Source of the DNA: Acidicapsa acidisoli
GTDB taxonomy: Bacteria > Acidobacteriota > Terriglobia > Terriglobales > Acidobacteriaceae
Direction: 5' to 3'
NCBI RefSeq assembly: GCF_025685625.1
Contig: NZ_JAGSYI010000004.1
Location: 620,001-684,000, forward strand
DNA length: 64,000 nucleotides
Every line of letters starts with the position of its first letter. The stretch's first letter is position 1. The notes beneath the pieces are model-generated. The model was not told where the DNA came from. It ran no database searches and saw only the letters and a program-made list of their open reading frames with translations. Shown piece after piece: positions 47,264-55,754 of this stretch. The position numbers and the translations under genes are program-made.

Positions 47264-49684
47264 ATGACCCGCACAGCGCAAACATCCGGCTCGAAAACAC
47301 AGACTCATTCTATTTTCCCCACGCGCCTTCACTCAGTCCCCGGCGCACGAACCCGTTGCAGTCTATACGCATCCATCACCGCAATGCTCTTCCTCTTCAC
47401 CATCGCAGGCAACGCCCACGCACAGGAGACCTCTCCGGCCAATGCAACCTCCACCGACGCCACATTTACCTTTACCGCCGACGTCCATGTCTCCTTCGAT
47501 GGCTACGACGATCACCAGGGTATCTTGGACGATGTCCAGAATCAGCACGGCAATCCGCTCGATATTTTCCTGATCGGAAACGAAACGATGAAGTCCTCGG
47601 GTTCTCCCGCATCGCATCAGGATGCTTGCGTCGGTAGTGGTTTCAGTATGGAAAAAGATCTGTGCAATCAAATTCAACTGGTCCGCAAGCTAAATCGCCT
47701 TCCCACCAACGAGTGGAGCGCCGCCTCTTTCCAGCAAAACAATCACACGACCTATCTGAGCAGCGCCGGCAAGACCATTGGCACTCCGCTCGGTCTCATC
47801 ATCGCCGGCGACCTCACCGACTGCGGAGGAGGCTCGGACAATGTCATAGTCCACGACGGGACATGGCATAGCGAGAACTGCGACATCGACTACACGAACG
47901 GCATTCCCGGCAAAGAATTGGAAATCTTCCAGCAGTTGTTCGATAGAGACATCATCAAGAAGTACAATCCACTCGCACTCTACCCGGTGATCCAAGGCCT
48001 CGAGAATCCGGACGAAGATGCGCCGCTCAAGTATTGGATCTATCCCGGCCTCGGCAATCACGACCTCGGTTACGATAAGTCCGGCGATATGATGAACTAT
48101 GTGCGTCAGTGGAACAGCGGCCAGCCCACTTCCGACTGGCATCATGTTCTGAACAGCGATCCAATCAGCGGTTCGTATTCGTGGGATTGGGGAAGACTGC
48201 ACGTCGTCAATGTTGGAGTCTTTGCGGGATCTTCCAACACCAGCAAGGCCACCGATGCCAACTACGCCTATGACCAGGGCGCAATGGACTGGCTAAGCAA
48301 GGATCTCGCCACGTATGCGAGCGATGGCCGCCCAGTAATTCTGGCGCAGCATTTCGGATTCGACCCGTATTCCTGGTCGAGCAGTTGGTATCTTGACAGC
48401 GCCGCCCTCCAGGGCGCGCAAAACATCTGGGCGGTGCTGGCGAACTACAACGTAATCGGCATCTTCCACGGCCATCATCACGAGCAACAGTTCTACACCT
48501 TTGCCCCAGGTCAAGACTACGTCAATGGCAACCTGACTCCCGCCATCCGCCTGCCGTATGACATCTTTGAACCGGGCCCCGGCTTCGGCCAGGACTTCGC
48601 AGCTATTCATGTCACGGACAAGTTCATGGATGTACAAGCAACCAAGTGGAATGACGATTTCGATAACACCCAGTCCACTGTCAACTTCGGGCTCTTCTTC
48701 AACAAGCGCCTCGTTCAGGCCCCCACAGGCGGCCTTCCACAGGCGATCGAGAAGGGCGATGCCATCGCCGCCTCGGTTGCATCCGGACCGACGACCTTCC
48801 TTATCGGCGCAGGCAACATCACCGGGAACTATACTGTTCGCGCCGTATCGGGCAACGGACCGACATCCGTGGCATCCACCGGCAGCTTCTTTCCCGTGAT
48901 TCCAACCTTCCTCGTCCCCTACTCCTTCGAGGGACAAAGCTTTGTGCTGGTTTCGAATGGCAATGAAATTGTCGACTATCTGGTTACCAACACGGGTGCG
49001 CTCACGAAGCTATGGCAGGACGCACTTGATCTTCATGGGATGGCCGTCGTATACGGCGAGAACAAAGAGCCACATCTCGTAGCCGATGAGGCCGCCGCTG
49101 TGCCCGGTAACGCCCGCTTCCACTTCTTCGCGCTCTCGCCCAGCAAGATGTCCGATGAGGGATCGATCCTGATCAGCGTTCCGTCCTTCTCATTCACTCA
49201 AATGGTTACGTTCCCAACCTCGTCCGGCAGCTTTGACCTGATCCGGTATGCAGCTACTGGCGAGGCGGAAATTCTCACCGGCTCGGTCAGTTCCGATGGC
49301 ACACCTACCCTCTGGTTTGGAAGCGTCGAGCATTGGGTGGCGGACTCCCAACATCAGAGCCCTCTGTTGTCTCATCCCGGCGTATTGATTCAGCCCGTAG
49401 TCCTGCCCGACCAGACAACAGCGATCCTCGTCAAGTCACCCTACTGCCTGAACTTCGACGTAAGCGGGGCGTGTGATTCCGTCAACACCTTTGACAGCCC
49501 GTTCACCGTCCGCACCCTCACAAAGGACGGAACTGGAACAGAAATCTCCTGGCGCGGCGCGCTGTTTCCCCCAACCATGACCGCCAACGCAGTCTCCTTT
49601 GTTCCGGTTGCTGCCGACGGCGCTAACACAGTCGGTATCTACACCTCCGACGGACTGCTCCTGAAGCTAGACATGCGCGACTAA
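47264..49684 (+). CDS. Secreted calcineurin-like metallophosphoesterase with large C-terminal region, 806 aa
   Basis: A long N-terminus leads to a hydrophobic signal (ITAMLFLFTIAGNAHAQ, residues 38-54). The dinuclear metal site is complete: D73 and H75 in TADVH, AGDLTD near residue 184, GLGNHD near 263, HFG near 363, and GHHHE near 405. Residues 30-480 form the phosphoesterase. The remaining 320 residues are beta-rich with Gly/Ser loops, resembling propeller or sandwich repeats. The substrate is unknown; it could be a phosphodi- or monoester released outside the cell. A strong AGGAGGA Shine-Dalgarno precedes the ATG, and a perfect terminator follows. Confidence 0.88.
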   Translation: MTRTAQTSGSKTQTHSIFPTRLHSVPGARTRCSLYASITAMLFLFTIAGNAHAQETSPANATSTDATFTFTADVHVSFDGYDDHQGILDDVQNQHGNPLDIFLIGNETMKSSGSPASHQDACVGSGFSMEKDLCNQIQLVRKLNRLPTNEWSAASFQQNNHTTYLSSAGKTIGTPLGLIIAGDLTDCGGGSDNVIVHDGTWHSENCDIDYTNGIPGKELEIFQQLFDRDIIKKYNPLALYPVIQGLENPDEDAPLKYWIYPGLGNHDLGYDKSGDMMNYVRQWNSGQPTSDWHHVLNSDPISGSYSWDWGRLHVVNVGVFAGSSNTSKATDANYAYDQGAMDWLSKDLATYASDGRPVILAQHFGFDPYSWSSSWYLDSAALQGAQNIWAVLANYNVIGIFHGHHHEQQFYTFAPGQDYVNGNLTPAIRLPYDIFEPGPGFGQDFAAIHVTDKFMDVQATKWNDDFDNTQSTVNFGLFFNKRLVQAPTGGLPQAIEKGDAIAASVASGPTTFLIGAGNITGNYTVRAVSGNGPTSVASTGSFFPVIPTFLVPYSFEGQSFVLVSNGNEIVDYLVTNTGALTKLWQDALDLHGMAVVYGENKEPHLVADEAAAVPGNARFHFFALSPSKMSDEGSILISVPSFSFTQMVTFPTSSGSFDLIRYAATGEAEILTGSVSSDGTPTLWFGSVEHWVADSQHQSPLLSHPGVLIQPVVLPDQTTAILVKSPYCLNFDVSGACDSVNTFDSPFTVRTLTKDGTGTEISWRGALFPPTMTANAVSFVPVAADGANTVGIYTSDGLLLKLDMRD

Positions 49685-49710
49685 AGACTCTTTCCCGCAA
49701 CTCTTGCATG

Positions 49711-49740
49711 CCGAGGCGGACCCAAATGGGTCCGCCTCGG
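49711..49740 (+). terminator. Rho-independent terminator
   Basis: A perfect 13-bp stem (CCGAGGCGGACCC and complement) with loop AAAT, 27 bases after the metallophosphoesterase stop, followed by CCTTTCT. The T-run is short but the stem is very stable. Confidence 0.8.
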
Positions 49741-49936
49741 CCTTTCTGCGTCCGGCAATCGCATGAATCCCGTTGCCGCCGCCTCGCAACTGCTCTATTA
49801 TGGCCTCAATCTCATTCGGGCGCTCTCTACATGGGTATAACTTGATTATCTCTGTTTCCCCCACTTCAGATAACTCACCTCGATTGATTCGGCGAGCTAC
49901 CCACAATAGGTTGTTACCCGGAAGGCCGAGAGACTC

Positions 49937-52630
49937 ATGCCGACCCTTCTAACCGCTCAAGACTGGTTGCGTTTGCAGGAAATCTTCGACCGCGCTGTCG
50001 ACCTGCCCGCGGACTCCCGCGGCCTGTATCTCGACGAAGTCTGCGCCGATGCTCCCGATCTGCGCCTGCGCGTGGTTTCGCTGCTTTCCTCCTTTGATGG
50101 CGACACCCAGGTCGGAGAACTCATCGGTTCAGCGGCTTCGGCGACCCTGCACTCCTCGCTACCGGCAATCGGCGGACGCCTGGGTCCCTACAAAATAACC
50201 GGCGTCCTTGGCCAGGGTGGCATGGGTGTTGTCTACCGCGCCGTTCGTGACGACGATGAATACCAGAAAGAAGTCGCAATCAAGGTAGCCGCCGTAGGCG
50301 TTTTCACCGGCGACCTGCACCAGCGATTTCTGCACGAACGGCAGATACTCGCCAATCTCGACCATCCCAGCATCGCGCGCCTTCTCGATGGCGGCACGAC
50401 GCCGGAAGGCATGCCGTTCGTCGTCATGGAGTTCGTCGAAGGGAAGCCCATCGACGAGTACTGCTCCGTGGCAAAGCTCGACCGGCGTGCCAGAATCGAA
50501 CTGATCATCCAGGTCGCCCGCGCCGTCGATTATGCTCATCGGCACCTGGTAGTCCATCGCGATCTAAAACCCGATAATATTCACGTCACCCAAGGCGGCG
50601 AACCCAAACTGCTCGACTTCGGCATTGCCAAGGCACTCGATCCCGAGACCTCAGGCCTGTACGGAGTCAAGACTGTCGACGCCATGCGTCTGATGACGCC
50701 TGATTACGCCAGCCCCGAACAGGTACGTGGTGAGGCCATCACAACCGCTACCGATGTCTACCAGCTCGGCGTTCTGCTCTACCTTCTGTTGACCGGAAAG
50801 CGTCCCTTTGAAGCCGCCATCTGCAACATGGGGGAGCTCGAACGAGCCATCTGCGAAACCCTGCCCGCCAAACCAAACCTCGACGCCGACCTTGATCGAG
50901 TCCTATTGCAGGCTCTGGAAAAGGAGCCCTCCAGACGCTACTCATCGGCAGAATCGCTCGCCGAAGACCTGGAGCGATACCTGGGTGGCTTCCCCGTCCG
51001 CGCCCGCGCCGGTACCTTTGCCTATCGCAGCCGAAAATTCGTCGGCCGCCACAAGATTGCTGTCGCAGCAGCCAGCGTTGTCCTCCTTCTCATATTGGGA
51101 TTCAGCGTCGGCATCGCCCTACTCGCCCAGCGCCTCGACCGGGAACGCATGCAGATGGAAACCCAACTCCATCGCTCCGAACGAGTCTCGCAATTGCTTG
51201 AGGACGTCTTTGGCGGAGCCGACCCCAACACGGCTCAAGGGCGGAACCCAACTGCGCGCGAACTTCTCGATCACGGCACCGAGGAAGTCGGCAAGACTCT
51301 CGACTCAGAGCCTGAGGTGCAAGCCAGCCTCTACTCCACCCTCGGCCATATCTACGACAATCTCGGTGTCATCGACCGCGCCCTCGATCTCATGCAGCGC
51401 TCGCTCGCGCTTCGAAGGAAGCAGTACGGGGAAAATTCCCTGGAAACCGCCAAGGGGCTCAATGACGTAGCCGATCTGCTCAACGATAAGGGAGAGTTCA
51501 AGCAAGCAGAGACGATGGCCCGGGAAGCTTTGATCATTCGCGAATCTCTCCTCGGCAAATCCAGCATCGAGGTAGCCGAGACGATGAACTATCTCGGTAT
51601 AGCCGTCACCGGTCAAGGAAAAAATGCGGAGGCCGAGGAGTTGTACCGAGAGGCGGCTGCAATTGCGGAGCCGTTAGTCGATCAGCACAACGCGGAGTTG
51701 GAGACCATGCCGCTTCACAACCTCAGCATCATGCTCATGGAGCGAGGCGACTACCCAGCCGCCGAAGCCTCAGCCCGGCATTTGGTCGCCCTTGCCCGTA
51801 AAAACATGGGTGAAATCTCTCCAGACACCGCCATGTACCTGAGCGTGCTCGGGACGATCCTTCAGTCTTCGGGGCATTACGAGGAAGCCCGAAAACTCTT
51901 CAGTGAAGCGCTCGACGTAGAACACAGGACGCTCGATCCCAGGAATATGACCATCGGGAATACAGAAATAGAGCTCGGCAATGAGTTGCGCGACGAGGGG
52001 CACTTCAGCGATGCGGAGCACCTTTATCTCGACGCCGTACAAATCGAGAGCGTCGCACTTGGCCCGCAAAGCCCCCCAGTCGCCCACGCCAAATATGAAT
52101 TGGCCCGCCTCTACCAGATGCAAGGCGACCTGACCAAGGCAGAGCCTCTCCTGCGCGACTCCCTGGCCATCGATCTTCTTCGTGGCGGCCTCAATACCCC
52201 AGGAGCCATCAGCACTGAATGCGCCATCGTGGAGGTTTTGGTCAGGCGCGGCAAACTGACGGACTCTCGGGCAGTCCTCAACTCCGCACAGCAAGCGGCG
52301 GCGAAAACTGACGACGGAAAGGGCTTGGACACTGTCCGAGTCGACCAGGCGGCGAGCCAGTGGTTCGTAGCGCACAAAGAGTTCACGGAAGCCGAAGCTC
52401 GCTTGCGCCAGGCATTAGCGATCCAGCAGGCCAGGCTTCCCGCTGGCCATCCACAGCTCGCAAAAACCCTCGACCTGCTCGGTGAAGTCTTGCTTCTGGA
52501 AAACCATCGTAGTGATGCCGCAATCTTCCTGCAGAAATCCGTTGCGATTCGCATCCAGACATCGCCTCGCGACTCACCCAGCCTGCGTAACTCCGAGGAG
52601 TTGCTTGCGCGAGCCACTCACACTTCCTGA
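49937..52630 (+). CDS. Membrane serine/threonine protein kinase with C-terminal TPRs, 897 aa
   Basis: A kinase domain of the bacterial PknB type spans about residues 83-350: Gly loop GVLGQGGMGVVYRA, catalytic K116 (VAIKV), HRDLKPDN with D209, and DFG at 227-229. A single membrane helix (about 372-393) is followed by some 500 residues of kinesin-light-chain-like TPRs (for example AEELYREAAAIAEPL, EEARKLFSEALDVEHRTLDP). The first 70 residues form the helical leader common in acidobacterial kinases. The TPR part would lie outside the cytoplasm and may sense protein partners. It ends 8 bases before an ECF sigma gene, so the two are surely co-transcribed. Confidence 0.93.
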   Translation: MPTLLTAQDWLRLQEIFDRAVDLPADSRGLYLDEVCADAPDLRLRVVSLLSSFDGDTQVGELIGSAASATLHSSLPAIGGRLGPYKITGVLGQGGMGVVYRAVRDDDEYQKEVAIKVAAVGVFTGDLHQRFLHERQILANLDHPSIARLLDGGTTPEGMPFVVMEFVEGKPIDEYCSVAKLDRRARIELIIQVARAVDYAHRHLVVHRDLKPDNIHVTQGGEPKLLDFGIAKALDPETSGLYGVKTVDAMRLMTPDYASPEQVRGEAITTATDVYQLGVLLYLLLTGKRPFEAAICNMGELERAICETLPAKPNLDADLDRVLLQALEKEPSRRYSSAESLAEDLERYLGGFPVRARAGTFAYRSRKFVGRHKIAVAAASVVLLLILGFSVGIALLAQRLDRERMQMETQLHRSERVSQLLEDVFGGADPNTAQGRNPTARELLDHGTEEVGKTLDSEPEVQASLYSTLGHIYDNLGVIDRALDLMQRSLALRRKQYGENSLETAKGLNDVADLLNDKGEFKQAETMAREALIIRESLLGKSSIEVAETMNYLGIAVTGQGKNAEAEELYREAAAIAEPLVDQHNAELETMPLHNLSIMLMERGDYPAAEASARHLVALARKNMGEISPDTAMYLSVLGTILQSSGHYEEARKLFSEALDVEHRTLDPRNMTIGNTEIELGNELRDEGHFSDAEHLYLDAVQIESVALGPQSPPVAHAKYELARLYQMQGDLTKAEPLLRDSLAIDLLRGGLNTPGAISTECAIVEVLVRRGKLTDSRAVLNSAQQAAAKTDDGKGLDTVRVDQAASQWFVAHKEFTEAEARLRQALAIQQARLPAGHPQLAKTLDLLGEVLLLENHRSDAAIFLQKSVAIRIQTSPRDSPSLRNSEELLARATHTS

Positions 52631-52638
52631 AGGATCAT

Positions 52639-53211
52639 ATGGCAGAACCGACTGCACACGTAACTCGTCTTCTCCACGCCTTGCGCTCCGGTGACTCCCA
52701 CGCGATGGACGAACTGATGCCTCTCGTTTACGATCAGCTCCATTCCCTCGCATCGCGTTACATGCGCCAGGAAAACGCCGGGCACACGCTCAGTTCTACC
52801 GCACTCGTGCACGAAGCCTACCTCAAGCTGCTCTCGTCCGAGGTCTCATGGCAGGATCGCATCCACTTCATGGCTATCGCCGCCATGACCATGCGCCGCA
52901 TTCTCGTCGATCATGCCCGCACCAGCCGCAGAGTCAAACGAGGCAGCGGCGCAGAACGTGTGGCCCTTGAGGATGTGGCGCTTTTCGAAGAACCGATGAG
53001 CCTGGACATCCTCGCCCTAGACGATGCGCTCGTCCGGCTGACGCAACAGGACGCCCGCAAAGGAAAGCTCATTGAGTTGACCTACTTCGGCGGCTTGAAC
53101 TGCGAGGAAGCGGCAGCCGCGCTCGAAGTATCAACAGCAACCATCAATCGCGATCTCAAACTCGCCAAGGCATGGCTTCGTCACGCGTTGAACAACGTTG
53201 CATTTAGTTGA
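52639..53211 (+). CDS. ECF-type RNA polymerase sigma factor (TIGR02999-like), 190 aa
   Basis: Region 2 reads MDELMPLVYDQLHSLASRYM, with the TLSSTALVHEAYLKLL block typical of the acidobacterial/planctomycete ECF group. Region 4 holds the helix-turn-helix EAAAALEVSTATINRDLKLAKAWLRHAL. There is no anti-sigma gene. Genes of this group are typically linked to a serine/threonine kinase, here the TPR kinase encoded just upstream. Control by phosphorylation is known for related ECF-kinase pairs and is an inference here. An AAGGATC Shine-Dalgarno overlaps the end of the kinase gene. Confidence 0.93.
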   Translation: MAEPTAHVTRLLHALRSGDSHAMDELMPLVYDQLHSLASRYMRQENAGHTLSSTALVHEAYLKLLSSEVSWQDRIHFMAIAAMTMRRILVDHARTSRRVKRGSGAERVALEDVALFEEPMSLDILALDDALVRLTQQDARKGKLIELTYFGGLNCEEAAAALEVSTATINRDLKLAKAWLRHALNNVAFS

Positions 53212-53397
53212 GACAAATCGTCCAGACGATCGCTCCTTCTCTCCAGAAATCGGTCTGCATCGATGGTCCCTCACGCTTCACACGGCGTATCAGACATTTG
53301 CGCATCTGAAAGGGCACGATTTGTACCCGAGAACGAAACGCTCGTGAGGCGAACGATTTTCTGCCGCCCTGCCAGGTAAAGTGATGGGCCCTTCAGA

Positions 53398-54831
53398 TCA
53401 ACGCTGCGCTACACTAGCAATCTCATTGGTGCAAGGCATCGGGCATGCCATGAGCGAAAAGAAAAAGCGGCTTCCGCGACCAGGCTCGGTCTCTACATTC
53501 AATTGCGTTCCGTGACGTTCGGCAATCCATTTGCCTAATGCCAAACCTAACCCAGAGCCACGCGAGCCGAAATTACCTGCTTCGGTTCCGCGATAAAAGC
53601 GATCGAATATCTTCGGTAGATCGCTGCAAGAGATGCCAATACCGGTGTCACGGACGGAGAGTGTAATCGCGTTCGCCTTGGATGTCGCGCTCAATGTGAC
53701 GGACCCACCGGGAGCCGTGTATTTGCTGGCATTTTCCAGCAGGATGGACAAGAGCCTTGAAACTCCGGACGGATCCCCTAAGACGGCCAGTTCGCTGCCC
53801 TCGATCTCAATACGAAAATCGATCATTCCGAACTGCATGATTGTCCTCCACGTCTCCTCGATCCTCATAAAAAGAGCATCTACCGAGATGGGTACCATGA
53901 CTACAGTCTCAGCTCCGCCATCGGCGCGAGCCAGAGCCAACAGGTTTTCGACCAGGTGAGTCATTCGAATCGTCTCTTCGAGCAGACGCAATAGCGTTGC
54001 GTGATATTCTTGCTCGCCCCTTGGCCGCAGCAGCGCAACTTCGATCTCTGCGCGCAACAGGCTGATAGGCGTGCGCAACTCGTGGGAAGCATTACCGGTA
54101 AATGCGCGCACGCTGGCGAAGGCCGTATCGATGCGTTCAAGCATCTGGTTAAGCGTCCGAGATAGGTCCGAAATCTCGTCGTTTGCGCTCGGCACAGGCA
54201 GGCGCGTATAGAGATTGCGATCATTTATGCGGCGAGCCTCTGCTGCCAGCAAAGCCACCGGCTGTAACGCCTTTCTGCTCATCCAGTGGCCTCCAACAGC
54301 AGCCAGAATAATCATCGCTGGCGTCAATAGAAATAAGTCCGTGCCGAATTTCGTCAACAAGACGATGGACCTGTTAAGAGCAAGACCCGTCTGCACAGAG
54401 TATTTTCTTCCGCGAATCTCGATGGGATAGCTAAGCACCCGTACAAGATGAGAGCCCTGATGGAACTCCTCAATTAGTCCTCGGCCGGGGAGGCGATCAG
54501 GGAGTGGCAGCCCCGGATTCTGGGCAAGCATGCGCTTTGAGCGAAAGATCCAGTTGCCATCCTGATCCATCACCTGCAGCCATTTGCCGTCGTCTTTGAT
54601 CGAGTAAATGGCTGCAAATTCCTGCCGCAGTTCGTCCATGCCGCGAGTCGGATCTTCGTGCGCAAGAAGCAGTTGCACATCCTCCACTCGCTCCTTCAAC
54701 TCATGGTATTCCGTAGCGTCAACGGTGCTTCGTAACATCCACCAGCTAGCGATACTTAACAAGCACGCAGCAGTCGCAAACATCGCAAAATACCATAGCG
54801 AAAGCTTCAGCCGTATCGGGAGAGGCTTCAT
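53398..54831 (-). CDS. Two-component sensor histidine kinase, 477 aa
   Basis: The ATG at 54831 overlaps the regulator stop (ATGA), so the longer frame is rejected. Two membrane helices (about residues 10-31 and 158-180) flank a periplasmic sensor domain. The HAMP domain (RKALQPVALLAAEARRIN) is followed by HisKA with the phospho-accepting His in GNASHELRTPISLLRAEIE. The HATPase has N-box LLENASKYT, DTGIGI, and GSGLGLALGKWIAERHG. The architecture matches CusS-type heavy-metal sensors and QseC relatives. It is paired with the OmpR regulator upstream and divergent from a TonB-dependent receptor. Confidence 0.93.
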   Translation of the reverse strand: MKPLPIRLKLSLWYFAMFATAACLLSIASWWMLRSTVDATEYHELKERVEDVQLLLAHEDPTRGMDELRQEFAAIYSIKDDGKWLQVMDQDGNWIFRSKRMLAQNPGLPLPDRLPGRGLIEEFHQGSHLVRVLSYPIEIRGRKYSVQTGLALNRSIVLLTKFGTDLFLLTPAMIILAAVGGHWMSRKALQPVALLAAEARRINDRNLYTRLPVPSANDEISDLSRTLNQMLERIDTAFASVRAFTGNASHELRTPISLLRAEIEVALLRPRGEQEYHATLLRLLEETIRMTHLVENLLALARADGGAETVVMVPISVDALFMRIEETWRTIMQFGMIDFRIEIEGSELAVLGDPSGVSRLLSILLENASKYTAPGGSVTLSATSKANAITLSVRDTGIGISCSDLPKIFDRFYRGTEAGNFGSRGSGLGLALGKWIAERHGTQLNVETEPGRGSRFFFSLMACPMPCTNEIASVAQR

Positions 54832-55526
54832 GACTGGGCACCCTCCATGCCTCGCGACTGGCAATTAAGAAGGTAGCCCGCACCGCGCACGGTTCGGATC
54901 AGCTTGCGCTTGTAGGGAGCATCGATTTTGCCGCGGAGCGCATTCACGAGCACATCCAAAGCGCCGGTCCCGACCTCAGCATCGGAGCCCCACACGCTTT
55001 CCATCAGGCTCTTGCGGGGAACACATATTCCCGCAAACCTGGCCAGCGATATCAACAGGCTGAACTCGGATCGCGAAAGATCTATACAGTCGTTGTCGCG
55101 CGCCACGGTCCGTCGCAGAGGATCGATTATTAAACCGCCGACTTCAATTCGGCCATTGCGATCATCTCGGTGAGGCCTTGTAATCGATTGAAGCCGCGCC
55201 ACCAACTCTGCGAAGGAAAACGGTTTGGTTAAGTAATCGTCAGCGCCAAGATTCAAGCCGCGAATGATATCGTCTTCGGCATCGCGAGCAGTAAGCATCA
55301 AAACACGGGTCCCGCAGGCGCGTTCCCGCAGCACTCGCACAACCTCAAAGCCGTCGCGCTTCGGCAGGCCGACGTCCAGCAAAATTGCGTCGAACTCACA
55401 AGCCGAAGCGATCTCCAGGCCAGTCTCGCCGTCCATCGCCGTCATTACAGTGCAATCGTGCTCCTGGAGGCCCCGGCGCAACAACTCCAGCATGCGTGGC
55501 TCATCTTCCATAACGAGTATCCGCAT
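54828..55526 (-). CDS. OmpR-family response regulator, 232 aa
   Basis: The receiver domain has D51 as phosphoacceptor (ILLDVGLPKRDG) with the acidic pair near residues 7-9 and Lys in DDYLTKPFSF. The winged-helix output domain ends KLIRTVRGAGYLLNC. It is the first gene of the operon with the histidine kinase. The CusR/QseB-like subgroup is likely from overall layout. Its promoter region is shared with the TonB-dependent receptor gene on the other strand, a natural candidate for its regulon. Confidence 0.94.
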   Translation of the reverse strand: MRILVMEDEPRMLELLRRGLQEHDCTVMTAMDGETGLEIASACEFDAILLDVGLPKRDGFEVVRVLRERACGTRVLMLTARDAEDDIIRGLNLGADDYLTKPFSFAELVARLQSITRPHRDDRNGRIEVGGLIIDPLRRTVARDNDCIDLSRSEFSLLISLARFAGICVPRKSLMESVWGSDAEVGTGALDVLVNALRGKIDAPYKRKLIRTVRGAGYLLNCQSRGMEGAQS

Positions 55527-55652
55527 ACGAATTTCTCCTATCTAGCAGGAAAAAGTGAGGGATTCTGCGAATGCAAGTCCGTGAGTTCCATGACAACACA
55601 CTTTTGTGACCTTGAGTACAGTCGCCCCCAACCTTAGGACTTTTTCACCGAA

Positions 55653-55673
55653 TTGTTAACCGGCCTTTAACAA
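55653..55673. promoter_or_regulatory. Inverted repeat TTGTTAA-N7-TTAACAA in the divergent promoter region
   Basis: Two perfect 7-base arms with a 7-base spacer lie about 80 bases before the TonB-dependent receptor and 127 before the response regulator. It is a plausible operator. The binding factor is not known; OmpR-type regulators usually prefer direct repeats, so a LacI- or GntR-like factor is also possible. Confidence 0.4.
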
Positions 55674-55754
55674 CGCGGCATAGAGTCGAGCACGCAGCCA
55701 TCCGATGATGTTGATTCGAGTACGGCGAATGTTCGTAATTTACAAGGAGGAACA

